64,000 nt of DNA from Shuttleworthia sp045545575 (GTDB taxonomy: Bacteria > Bacillota > Clostridia > Lachnospirales > Lachnospiraceae). A program made the translations under genes and the position numbers. The notes below the pieces were generated by a model. It had not been told where the DNA came from. It worked only from the letters and a program-made list of their open reading frames with translations, and did no database searches. The stretch covers positions 1-64,000 of the forward strand of contig JAZQBE010000052.1 in the NCBI GenBank assembly GCA_045545575.1. The letters run 5' to 3'. The first letter of the stretch is position 1. Every line of letters starts with the position of its first letter. Positions 14,739 to 21,553 of this stretch are shown here, in pieces.

Positions 14739-15378
14739 CGAGTGGCTGGTGCTGTTCGAGTCAATGGACGCTGACTCCCTCGCGGACATCATTAAGGCCA
14801 TCGCGGCGTGGAAGCTGCGCGGTGAGGCCTACGCATTCGCAGACCCGAACATGAGGGCGATCTGGGCGATGATCCTGGCACGGCTGGAGGACGACAAGGC
14901 GGCCTATGAGGCCAAGTGTAAGCAGAACTCGGAGAACAAGAAACAACAACCGTCAACGACCGTTGACGACCGTGAACGCCCGTTACCAATAGAAGAGAAG
15001 GGAAGGGAAGAGAAGGGAAGAGAAGCATTTAATAATAGTAAAGTGCGCAAGCAGCGCACGGGGGACGAGCTTTTTGACGACCTCACAATGGCCGAACCGC
15101 TCGATCCTTACGTTGAAGAGGCAGCACGTGAGTGGCTCGCCTACAAGAAAGAACGCCGGTTCTCATATAAAAAGAGCGGCATGAAGGTGCTCATCTCCCA
15201 GATGCGGAAGGCAACAGAGGAACACGGAGCCGACGCCGTGGTGCGGTGCGTTCACGACAGCATCGCCAACGGCTATCAGGGCATCATCTGGGACAGGATG
15301 ACCAAACAGAAGAACACGCGATCGGCTGCGCAGAAGCTGATCGACAGCATGGAAGGAGGGATCTTCTTTGACGATTGA
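14701..15378 (+). CDS. replisome organiser-like protein (DUF6291 N-terminus)
   Basis: A 225-residue protein beginning at GTG 14701. The N-terminal domain (about 8-75: YDEWLVLFESMDADSLADII, then AIWAMILARLEDD) is the DUF6291 type found at the start of phage replication proteins. A low-complexity polar linker (about 80-115) follows, then a C-terminal helical domain (LDPYVEEAAREWLAYKKERR ... WDRMTKQKN). This layout fits a phage initiator/replisome organiser acting with the next gene's product as helicase loader. The linker-coding DNA contains the candidate origin. Confidence 0.7.
   Translation: MARKANHRILMYDEWLVLFESMDADSLADIIKAIAAWKLRGEAYAFADPNMRAIWAMILARLEDDKAAYEAKCKQNSENKKQQPSTTVDDRERPLPIEEKGREEKGREAFNNSKVRKQRTGDELFDDLTMAEPLDPYVEEAAREWLAYKKERRFSYKKSGMKVLISQMRKATEEHGADAVVRCVHDSIANGYQGIIWDRMTKQKNTRSAAQKLIDSMEGGIFFDD
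14951..15046 (+). other. candidate phage replication origin inside the organiser gene
   Basis: Four 10-bp tandem units (CGTCAACGAC, CGTTGACGAC, CGTGAACGCC, CGTTACCAAT; 14951-14990), the first two forming an 8-bp-arm palindrome, are followed by a polypurine tract of GAAGG-type repeats (about 14991-15026) and an AT-rich stretch (15027-15046). Iterons plus an unwinding-prone region inside an initiator gene is the usual arrangement in temperate phages. The alternative is simply a low-complexity linker. Confidence 0.5.
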
Positions 15379-15952
15379 CGAAGCGAAGAAGCTGCTGGCG
15401 GTGGCGGCTACGGCCTACCCGATGCACTTCAAGAACGAGGACTCGATGGCACTGGAGCGTCAGGCGTCGCTCTGGGCGCAGACGACCATCGGAACGTACC
15501 AGGAGGCGAACAAGGCCTTGAAGGCCTACATCATGACGAACGAATCGGGCTGGCCGCCTGATCCCGGAAAGCTGAACGCGATCATCCGCTCCGACACGAT
15601 CGAGATGGGCGCGGCAAAGGACATGGTGACGCGAGCGATCCGGAACGGACTCTATCACGCAGAGGAAGAGTTCGAGAAGCTGCCGCCGCTGATCCAGCGG
15701 GCGATCGGAGGCCCGGCGATCCTTCGGGAGTGGGCCAAGTCTGACGCAGAATCCATCCAGTCGGTGATCATGTCGCAGTTTACGAAGCTGTACCTCGCAG
15801 CCATCGAGCGGACGAACATCGACGATGCGATGGGCAGACCGCAGCTCCCTGGCTATGAGGCTCCCCAGATCGAAGCGAAGGAAGAGCCTGAGCCAGAGTA
15901 CCGCGACCGCACGAAGGACATCGAGGAGCTGAAAAAGAGGTTAGGCCTATGA
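15368..15952 (+). CDS. phage replicative-helicase loader-like protein
   Basis: A 194-residue protein starting at TTG 15368, overlapping the organiser gene by 11 nt. The N-terminal helical region (IDEAKKLLAVAATAYPMHF, then YQEANKALKAYIMTNESGWP and DPGKLNAII) resembles the helicase loader/inhibitor (Gp39-like) family in Firmicute phages. A charged C-terminal tail ends in a helix. Function is inferred from similarity and position after the organiser. Confidence 0.6.
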   Translation: MTIDEAKKLLAVAATAYPMHFKNEDSMALERQASLWAQTTIGTYQEANKALKAYIMTNESGWPPDPGKLNAIIRSDTIEMGAAKDMVTRAIRNGLYHAEEEFEKLPPLIQRAIGGPAILREWAKSDAESIQSVIMSQFTKLYLAAIERTNIDDAMGRPQLPGYEAPQIEAKEEPEPEYRDRTKDIEELKKRLGL

Positions 15953-16206
15953 AGATCGACCCCGGCACGCTGTGCTACATCTGCCACCGGCAGGCCTCCG
16001 ACATCCACCACATGCTCCACGGCCCGGACCGGAAGAAGGCAGACAAAGACGGACTGGTATGCCCGCTCTGCCGCTCCTGTCACGACAAGGTGCACTTCGG
16101 GGACGGAACGCTTGACCGCCGGCTCAAGCAGGAAGCGCAGACATGGTATGAACGGACGCACACAAGGGACGAATGGATGGCCAGATATGGCCGCAATTAC
16201 CTGTGA
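15949..16206 (+). CDS. HNH-like treble-clef small protein
   Basis: An 85-residue protein with CYICHRQA, DIHHMLHG and CPLCRSCHDKVHF motifs: the CxxC, HH and CxxCH arrangement of a zinc-bound HNH-like fold, in the replication region. It could be a small nuclease; the weak body length leaves a structural role possible. Confidence 0.6.
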   Translation: MKIDPGTLCYICHRQASDIHHMLHGPDRKKADKDGLVCPLCRSCHDKVHFGDGTLDRRLKQEAQTWYERTHTRDEWMARYGRNYL

Positions 16207-16222
16207 AGGAGGGAAAAGTGAA

Positions 16223-16387
16223 ATGACCGTGACGAAGATCATCGAGGAAGTCATCGCGGAGGTCTGCGAAAAGATCTGCCGCTACACGCACGAACCGCCA
16301 CCGGAGGGAAAGGACGACGACTGGCTCTACGGTGACGACAGCCCGTGCCACGAGTGTCCGCTGAACAGGTTGGAAAGACGAACTTAG
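16223..16387 (+). CDS. small phage protein ending in a CHECPLNRL motif
   Basis: A 54-residue protein (EEVIAEVCEKICRY ... PCHECPLNRLERRT). The four cysteines could bind zinc. GGAGGGAAAA precedes the ATG. Function unknown. Confidence 0.5.
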   Translation: MTVTKIIEEVIAEVCEKICRYTHEPPPEGKDDDWLYGDDSPCHECPLNRLERRT

Positions 16388-16490
16388 CAGACTGATCGAA
16401 CGCCTTGACGACAAGGCAAGACGCAACGAGGAGAACTTCCAGTCCACCGGCACGGCCCGGTACGACTACGAGCGGAGACGTGCGGAGGAG

Positions 16491-16691
16491 ATGGCCGACG
16501 CCCTGCGCATCGCCCTGAAAGCGAAGGACGACCACGACAAGCTGATGAATCTCAAGGTGCTCCTCAGCGACTGGGGCGTGAGGGCGGTGCGCCTGGATCA
16601 CGAGTTCGACGAAGAGAAGGCCATACAGCTGATCCGGGACATCAAGTGGTACGCCGTGCATCAAGGCCTCTGCCGGGACCACTGGTCATGA
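16491..16691 (+). CDS. phage protein, start uncertain (frame open from 16365)
   Basis: From ATG 16491 the protein is 66 residues, but the same frame is open back to 16365 and its translation (WKDELSRLIERLDDKARR and onward) looks like genuine protein similar to starts of clostridial phage proteins. No ATG, GTG or TTG exists in that extension. Either the native start is unusual, the start codon has mutated, or a frameshift joins it to the preceding gene. Its stop overlaps the next ATG. Confidence 0.5.
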   Translation: MADALRIALKAKDDHDKLMNLKVLLSDWGVRAVRLDHEFDEEKAIQLIRDIKWYAVHQGLCRDHWS

Positions 16692-16945
16692 CGGCGGACG
16701 AAGCAAGGGCGAACCAGGAGCGGATCGCCGAGACGTTCAACCTCGGCTGGTGGTACGGGGTGCGGTGCGAAAAGTGCTGCGGGGTCTTCCCGAGGCTCAT
16801 CGTCCCGGACCAAACGACCGGGCGGTGCTACTACCAGTGCGAGGTCTGCGGACGGCGGACAGCCGAGTGCGAGATGCCGTGGATCGCTGAGAAGAAGTGG
16901 AACGATCACGAATGGACAGACGAAGGACAATTCAGTCTGTTCTGA
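16688..16945 (+). CDS. zinc-ribbon phage protein
   Basis: An 85-residue protein with CEKC near residue 28 and CEVC near residue 53, a four-cysteine zinc ribbon, and an acidic aromatic tail. ATG 16688 overlaps the preceding stop. Function unknown. Confidence 0.6.
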   Translation: MTADEARANQERIAETFNLGWWYGVRCEKCCGVFPRLIVPDQTTGRCYYQCEVCGRRTAECEMPWIAEKKWNDHEWTDEGQFSLF

Positions 16946-16956
16946 GAGGAGGAAAG

Positions 16957-17328
16957 ATGGAGCTGAAGAGATGCCCGTTCTGTGGGCGTGAGGTGGTGAT
17001 GAATGGCTGCGCAGACCTCAAGGGCGGCCCGTACTACTACGTGGCGTGCGAGTGCGGCGGCAACACGATGGGCGCGGAGACGAAGGAAGAGGCCGCGGCG
17101 AAGTGGAACAGGAGGGCAGAAGGGTGGATCCCGGTCGAGGAAGGCCTTCCTGAGGAAGACGGCGAGTGCCTGTGCTGTGATGATTACGGACAAATGATGG
17201 TCGGAGTCATATTCAAGGATCAGGGGTCAAACACCGGGGTTGCGGCGGTGGACGATGATCGCTTCATGATGGATGTCATGGCATGGATGCCATTACCAGA
17301 GCCGTGGAAGGGAGAAGCGAATGGATGA
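16957..17328 (+). CDS. Lar-like restriction-alleviation domain fused to DUF551
   Basis: A 123-residue protein. The N-terminal half (ELKRCPFCGREV ... ACECGGNTMG ... AAAKWNRRA) is the Lar-type zinc-ribbon domain linked with alleviation of type I restriction; the C-terminal half (WIPVEEGLPEEDGECLCCDD ... AWMPLPEPWKGE) is DUF551. GAGGAGG precedes ATG 16957. The anti-restriction role is inferred from the family name and is not established for this protein. Confidence 0.7.
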   Translation: MELKRCPFCGREVVMNGCADLKGGPYYYVACECGGNTMGAETKEEAAAKWNRRAEGWIPVEEGLPEEDGECLCCDDYGQMMVGVIFKDQGSNTGVAAVDDDRFMMDVMAWMPLPEPWKGEANG

Positions 17329-17677
17329 CTTAATCAGCCGACGAGCGGCGATTGATGCGGTTGTAAAATATGCGGCTTGGCTATGGGAGAGATTCAACGA
17401 AACTTGTAACGTGGCAGGTGTTGCGGATGCGTTGCGCGATGTGCCGTCCGCACAGCAGTGGATTCCTGTGACAGAAAGATTGCCGGATGTCGGCAAGGAC
17501 GTGTTGGTCTGCTATGACTTCAAAGGACGAAGGTCGGTGCTTGTCGGATGCTTGTACGGCGATGGAAAGTTTCACGGATACGATGACGAGTATCTGACAG
17601 CAGAAGGTCGTTCGTATAGGAAGGGGGTTGCATGGATGCCACTGCCCGAACCGTGGAAGGGAGAAACGAATGAATGA
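17321..17677 (+). CDS. DUF551 protein with ISRRAAIDAV N-terminus
   Basis: A 118-residue protein starting with MDDLISRRAAIDAV and ending in a DUF551 domain (WIPVTERLPDVGKDVLVCYD ... AWMPLPEPWKGE). The 3' end of the DUF551 domain and the start of the next gene are near-duplicates of the junction one gene upstream, so this region grew by module duplication. Function unknown. Confidence 0.65.
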   Translation: MDDLISRRAAIDAVVKYAAWLWERFNETCNVAGVADALRDVPSAQQWIPVTERLPDVGKDVLVCYDFKGRRSVLVGCLYGDGKFHGYDDEYLTAEGRSYRKGVAWMPLPEPWKGETNE

Positions 17678-18068
17678 TATGATCAGCCGACAGGCGGCGA
17701 TTGATGCGATGCGGAAAGCATTATATGACTATGAGGACAAGATGGAAAAGCAATTCCAAGAGTCCGATGAATTAGATGTCGCCGAATGGATTGTGCATCG
17801 CATTTTTGTACAAAACATGAATGTTATTGATAGGAAAGTGATAATGGATCCGCCCACCGCACAGCCGGAGCGGAAGAGGGGAAAGTGGAGAATATACGTC
17901 GACTGCGAGGGCAAGACGCGGAGATGCACCTGTAACCTGTGCGGACATAAGACAGACGAATATTGCTGGGAAAGTCCGAACTATTGCGAAAACTGTGGCG
18001 CGGAAATGGAAGACGGTGAAGAAGAAGACGAGGAGGAAGATTGGGAGGAGGACGATTGGGATGAATAA
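17670..18068 (+). CDS. zinc-ribbon protein with ISRQAAIDAM N-terminus and acidic tail
   Basis: A 132-residue protein. The N-terminus repeats the motif of the previous gene; CTCNLCGH and YCENCGAE form a C-terminal zinc ribbon; the last 20 residues are almost all Glu and Asp. The strongly acidic tail could mimic nucleic acid or bind a basic partner. Function unknown. Confidence 0.6.
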   Translation: MNDMISRQAAIDAMRKALYDYEDKMEKQFQESDELDVAEWIVHRIFVQNMNVIDRKVIMDPPTAQPERKRGKWRIYVDCEGKTRRCTCNLCGHKTDEYCWESPNYCENCGAEMEDGEEEDEEEDWEEDDWDE

Positions 18069-18360
18069 CGCCGAACGCTTCAAGGAAGTATTCGACATGT
18101 ACGCGACAGAGGTCTGGTCGATGCCCGAGAAACTCTTCCTTGAATGGCTGAACAGCGAAGCGAAGCACACGCCCAAGATGGTGCGGTTGACAGATACCGG
18201 CGTGGAGGTCGAAGAGCGAAGGTCAGCCATGTGGATTGATTTCGGGGAAATGAACTGGCGCGGGTGGCATTGTTCGAAATGTGACCACGAAACGCAAGAG
18301 AAGACGACGTACTGCCCGAACTGCGGGGCGCTAATGAAGGGAGTGGACGACGATGAATGA
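18061..18360 (+). CDS. zinc-ribbon phage protein
   Basis: A 99-residue protein with a C-terminal CSKCDHE ... CPNCGAL zinc ribbon, preceded by a helical region (ERFKEVFDMYATEVWSMPEK). It overlaps both neighbours by 8 nt. Function unknown. Confidence 0.6.
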   Translation: MNNAERFKEVFDMYATEVWSMPEKLFLEWLNSEAKHTPKMVRLTDTGVEVEERRSAMWIDFGEMNWRGWHCSKCDHETQEKTTYCPNCGALMKGVDDDE

Positions 18361-18526
18361 GGATCTCAAGAAAGCCGTGCAGACCGTCCTGGACTTCCTG
18401 GATGAATGCGACGGCGGAACGAGCTACCTTATCACTCCGGATGGGAAGTGGCTCACATCAGACTGGGGCTACGTCTACGACGGACTGGAACAACTGAAGA
18501 AATGGATGGGAGGCGACGATGAATGA
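18353..18526 (+). CDS. very small hypothetical phage protein
   Basis: A 57-residue protein (EDLKKAVQTVLDFLDECDGG, then WLTSDWGYVYDGLEQLKKWM). It overlaps both neighbours by 8 nt, and GGGAGTGG lies upstream. Function unknown. Confidence 0.55.
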   Translation: MNEDLKKAVQTVLDFLDECDGGTSYLITPDGKWLTSDWGYVYDGLEQLKKWMGGDDE

Positions 18527-18887
18527 ACTGAAACCGTGCCCGTTCTGCGGAGCGCATTATCCACATTTAACCTTTGAGCGTGGCTATCTTGATGATAGCG
18601 CAATTATATTTTGTAACGCTTGCAAAATAAGCGTGAAACTAGAAGAAAACGATCAGGAAGGTCTTAATGACGAAACAGAGCGTAAAGCAGTTGAAGCATG
18701 GAACAGGAGAAGCACAGCGGAAGCAGCGAAGACTATCCTGGAAGACTTCGGGCCGGGTGATGCAAACGTCAGGACATCGATCACCAGAAAAGGCCGCCTG
18801 ATCACCGATGACTGGCACGAGGTTGCATGGACACTACAGCGAATTGCAGAAACGGAGGGAGAGGAAAATGGGAACGCGGAAGATTAA
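18519..18887 (+). CDS. Lar-like restriction-alleviation domain protein
   Basis: A 122-residue protein. The N-terminus ELKPCPFCGAHYPHLTF ... FCNACKI ... AVEAWNRRS is a Lar-like domain; the C-terminal helical part has no recognised family. The segment around 18540-18640 is visibly AT-richer than its neighbours, suggesting separate acquisition. Confidence 0.65.
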   Translation: MNELKPCPFCGAHYPHLTFERGYLDDSAIIFCNACKISVKLEENDQEGLNDETERKAVEAWNRRSTAEAAKTILEDFGPGDANVRTSITRKGRLITDDWHEVAWTLQRIAETEGEENGNAED

Positions 18888-19035
18888 CAAGCCGAAACGA
18901 CTCCAGTGCCACAAGTGCAACAGCGAGTACGGAGGGCATCATTATCTGGAGACGAAGGAATCATACGAAATCATGGTATGTCCAAGATGCGGACGAATAA
19001 AAAGAGTGCCAGTGTGGAAGGGTGCGTACAAGTGA
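18868..19035 (+). CDS. small zinc-ribbon protein
   Basis: A 55-residue basic protein with CHKCNSE and CPRCGRI. GGAGAGG precedes ATG 18868. Function unknown. Confidence 0.55.
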   Translation: MGTRKINKPKRLQCHKCNSEYGGHHYLETKESYEIMVCPRCGRIKRVPVWKGAYK

Positions 19036-19047
19036 AGGGAGAGCAAA

Positions 19048-19353
19048 ATGACGTTAATGTTGACGCTTGACGATGCAGTAAATGTCGCAAGGCGACTTGT
19101 CAAGGATGGTATGGATGATGACGAAATAATCCGTCAGGAATTGGAGCAGAAGTGCTGGATTGCACCCAAGACGGATGAACCTGCGAGACGCTTGAGCGAT
19201 CTTATTTGCGACATCCATCCTGAAACGATATGCAGAGAGATTAAGTCTGACAGTCTGAGTAAATGGTGCGAGGCAATTCAGGTCGCAATGAGGATGGCAA
19301 TGGTGCAGATGCGGTGGAAGGGAGAAAGCGATGTGGATCCATCAGACCGGTGA
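19048..19353 (+). CDS. hypothetical phage protein
   Basis: A 101-residue helical protein (LDDAVNVARRLVKDGMDDDE). No family recognised. GGGAGAGC precedes the ATG and the end overlaps the next gene by 23 nt. Confidence 0.5.
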   Translation: MTLMLTLDDAVNVARRLVKDGMDDDEIIRQELEQKCWIAPKTDEPARRLSDLICDIHPETICREIKSDSLSKWCEAIQVAMRMAMVQMRWKGESDVDPSDR

Positions 19354-19522
19354 CATGTACGAGTGCAGCAATTGCGGAATGATCGAGCACATCAAGCCAC
19401 TGTGGACGCGCTGCCCGATCTGTGGCGAGCCCGGTGAGCGAACACAGAAAAATGACTTGCCAAAATGGCTTGAAGAAGCCATCGCACACAACGTCAAGAT
19501 GATGAAAGAGAGGTATAGATGA
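19331..19522 (+). CDS. small zinc-ribbon protein
   Basis: A 63-residue protein with CSNCGMIE and CPICGEP, then a helical tail. It overlaps the next gene by 4 nt. Function unknown. Confidence 0.6.
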   Translation: MWIHQTGDMYECSNCGMIEHIKPLWTRCPICGEPGERTQKNDLPKWLEEAIAHNVKMMKERYR

Positions 19523-19761
19523 ACAAGGCAATCATGTGGGTGGTTGTGCTGGTGGCCGCGGTGATCGCCGTGCGCCTGATTGTGTTCGGGATCGCAAATC
19601 CAGAGAAACAGGGCCGATTCTTATATCTGCACACTGAACCGTCATGGTACATCGTGGTGGACAAAGAAACCGGCGTGGAGTACTTCACAAACCGCTACAT
19701 CTTCACACCGTTGGTTGACAAAAGCGGAAACCCGCTGATCTGGGAAGGAGCAGAAGAATGA
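19519..19761 (+). CDS. membrane-anchored small protein, DUF6440-like
   Basis: An 80-residue protein with one N-terminal transmembrane helix (about 4-27) and an extracytoplasmic-type domain (YIVVDKETGVEYFTN ... FTPLVDKSGNPLIWEG) resembling DUF6440. It overlaps ssb by 4 nt. Confidence 0.55.
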   Translation: MNKAIMWVVVLVAAVIAVRLIVFGIANPEKQGRFLYLHTEPSWYIVVDKETGVEYFTNRYIFTPLVDKSGNPLIWEGAEE

Positions 19762-20159
19762 ACAAGGTAATCATGATGGGACGCCTGACGAAGGATCCCG
19801 AGGTACTGTACAGCAATGACAAAGCGGTGGCACGGTTCAGCCTTGCAGTGGATCGGAGATTCAAGAGAGACGGAGATCCGACAGCGGACTTCTTCAAGGT
19901 GACGGCCTTCGGGAAGCTGGGGGAGTTCGTGGAGAAGTACCTGAAGAAGGGAACGAAGATCCTCATGGAGGGAGAAGTCCAGAACAACAACTACACCAAC
20001 CGGGACGGCCAGAAGGTCTACGATACTCGCATCATCGCCAACTCCATCGAGTTCGCGGAGAGCAAGGCAAGCGGCGAGCAGAAGACCGAGGAGGCAAAAC
20101 CGGAGGAGCCCCACGACTGGCAGCCGGTGGATCCGATGGACGGTCTGCCGTTCGACTAA
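19758..20159 (+). CDS. ssb: phage single-stranded DNA-binding protein
   Basis: A 133-residue OB-fold SSB (MNKVIMMGRLTKDPEVLYSN ... ARFSLAVDRRF ... DFFKVTAFGKLGEFVEKYL ... KILMEGEVQNNNY). The acidic linker ends in DGLPFD, close to the usual DDDLPF interaction tip, so it should recruit host partner proteins. It works with the recombination and replication genes upstream. Confidence 0.92.
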   Translation: MNKVIMMGRLTKDPEVLYSNDKAVARFSLAVDRRFKRDGDPTADFFKVTAFGKLGEFVEKYLKKGTKILMEGEVQNNNYTNRDGQKVYDTRIIANSIEFAESKASGEQKTEEAKPEEPHDWQPVDPMDGLPFD

Positions 20160-20168
20160 GGAGGGAGC

Positions 20169-20420
20169 ATGGATGGAACGCTGATCGGGTGGCTCATAGC
20201 GATGGGGGTCTTCTGGATCCTCATCCTCTACGGGGCACTCATGGATCCGGGAGGTGGAGACGATAGCGAGATTCCGCATCAACAAGATACCGACCTACAT
20301 GGGGAGGTGCGACGGCTGCGGCCGCTGGATGACCGGGAGGTTCGAAGAACCGGACGACGTCCTGAACCTGATGAAGAAGAACGGATGGAAGGTGACAACG
20401 AAATGGAACCACTACTGTGA
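20169..20420 (+). CDS. small membrane protein, C-terminal half doubtful
   Basis: The first ~30 residues (DGTLIGWLIAMGVFWILILY) are a convincing membrane helix after AGGAGGGAGC. Beyond that the frame overlaps the next gene and the sequence becomes Arg/Glu-rich, as in an out-of-frame shadow. The gene may really be about 35 residues with a lost stop, or a frameshift may be present. Confidence 0.45.
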   Translation: MDGTLIGWLIAMGVFWILILYGALMDPGGGDDSEIPHQQDTDLHGEVRRLRPLDDREVRRTGRRPEPDEEERMEGDNEMEPLL

Positions 20421-20472
20421 GCAGTGCAAGAAACTTAGTCAACCAACTGAACAGCGACCGGGCGCGGATTAA
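20254..20472 (+). CDS. zinc-binding phage protein
   Basis: A 72-residue protein with CDGCGRW and CEQCKK, separated by a helix, in another frame over the end of the preceding membrane gene. Start GTG 20254 is the only conventional choice but lies very close to GGAG. Function unknown. Confidence 0.55.
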   Translation: METIARFRINKIPTYMGRCDGCGRWMTGRFEEPDDVLNLMKKNGWKVTTKWNHYCEQCKKLSQPTEQRPGAD

Positions 20473-20836
20473 GAGTCTGCGCCTTCGCATCGAGGAGCTG
20501 CGGAAGGACGACGGCTACGCATCGTTCGACTACTCGCAGACTCGGGTGCAGACTTCGCCGAACGGCACAAGTCCACAGGAGCGGATCGCCGCACGGGTCG
20601 AGGAGCTGACCAACGAACTGGCCGAGGCGACGATGGCCTACACCAACCACAAGGACAAGCTGGAGCGAGCCTCGAAGGAACTCGGCGGACTACAGGGAGA
20701 CTACATCTTCCTGAGGTATGTTTGCAACTGGCGGCCCGAGCGGATCGCGGATATGCTGCACTACTCGGTGCGGTACCTGGCGAACATCGACGTGGTGGCC
20801 GTGCGCGAGATGGACAGGAGGCGGCTGTGCGACTGA
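20417..20836 (+). CDS. DUF1492/ArpU-like phage transcription regulator
   Basis: A 139-residue protein starting at GTG 20417. A coiled-coil N-terminus (about 8-95) leads to a sigma-like helix-turn-helix (DYIFLRYVCNWRPERIADML, then HYSVRYLANI). Proteins of this type sit at the end of the early region and turn on late genes, which fits its position just before the HNH-terminase block. Confidence 0.65.
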   Translation: MSSARNLVNQLNSDRARIKSLRLRIEELRKDDGYASFDYSQTRVQTSPNGTSPQERIAARVEELTNELAEATMAYTNHKDKLERASKELGGLQGDYIFLRYVCNWRPERIADMLHYSVRYLANIDVVAVREMDRRRLCD

Positions 20837-21036
20837 CGATCAACAAGGGCGACGGCTACCTGTGCTATCCCTTCAAGGGTCCGGTGCCGGTGCGGCTGGT
20901 GAGTGCTGAGGCGTTCTACCTCGTGCTGGAAGTGCTGCCTCACGCGAACGAGGAAGGCTTCCGCTCGACGCCGTACACGATCACTGTGGACAGGTGGGAT
21001 CTGGAGACAGGCCGGGCAAAGTTGGAAATGTTGTGA
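20827..21036 (+). CDS. hypothetical phage protein
   Basis: A 69-residue protein starting at GTG 20827, which follows AGGAGG (INKGDGYLCYPFKGPVPVRL). Function unknown. It is the last gene before the terminator and late region. Confidence 0.55.
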   Translation: MRLTINKGDGYLCYPFKGPVPVRLVSAEAFYLVLEVLPHANEEGFRSTPYTITVDRWDLETGRAKLEML

Positions 21037-21112
21037 TGGAATGTGATAAACGACCTATGATAGACTGTAAGGTGTAAAGCTGACGGCGATAGGCCTCAGT
21101 CACATTTTCCAT

Positions 21113-21139
21113 AAGGCGTCCAGACGGGCGCCTTTTTGA
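21113..21139 (+). terminator. intrinsic terminator between early and late genes
   Basis: AAGGCGTC (21113-21120) pairs with GGCGCCTT (21127-21134) and is followed by TTT. The 112-nt gap (21037-21148) also holds a TATGAT at 21056-21061 with TTGTGA 19 bp upstream, a weak candidate late promoter. Confidence 0.6.
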
Positions 21140-21148
21140 TTGGAGCGA

Positions 21149-21445
21149 ATGAAAGACTACGCGAGAACCTTCTACAGCTCGAAGGCGTGGAAGGAGTGCA
21201 GGGAAGCATACAAGAAGAGCAAGGGCCGACTGTGTGAGCGATGCCTGGCTAAGGGGCTAATCGTCCAGGCCGAGATCGTGCACCACAAGATCTACATCGG
21301 CCCGGAGAACATCGGCGACCCAAGAGTGACGCTCAACTGGGACAACCTCGAAGCACTGTGCCGGGATTGTCACGCGGACGAGCACGCGGGGAGAGTGCGG
21401 CGGTTCAAGGTGGACGAGCTGGGGAGAGTACAAGCGACTTTATAG
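21149..21445 (+). CDS. HNH endonuclease
   Basis: A 98-residue HNH nuclease of the type that accompanies cos-type terminases. Motifs: CERCLAKG, VHHKIYI, NWDNLEALCRDCHADEH. HNH proteins in this position cooperate with large terminase at cos cleavage, suggesting cos packaging. The ATG at 21149 is 5 nt after GGAGCGA. Confidence 0.88.
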   Translation: MKDYARTFYSSKAWKECREAYKKSKGRLCERCLAKGLIVQAEIVHHKIYIGPENIGDPRVTLNWDNLEALCRDCHADEHAGRVRRFKVDELGRVQATL

Positions 21446-21553
21446 TAGAGGTACAGCCCCTTATACTACCGAGATCGCAACTGGCCGGGGCACCGGTGGG
21501 CGGGGTTTCGAAAAAAGGCGTCCCCTCGCGGAGATGGCCAGAGGCGGGAGGAG

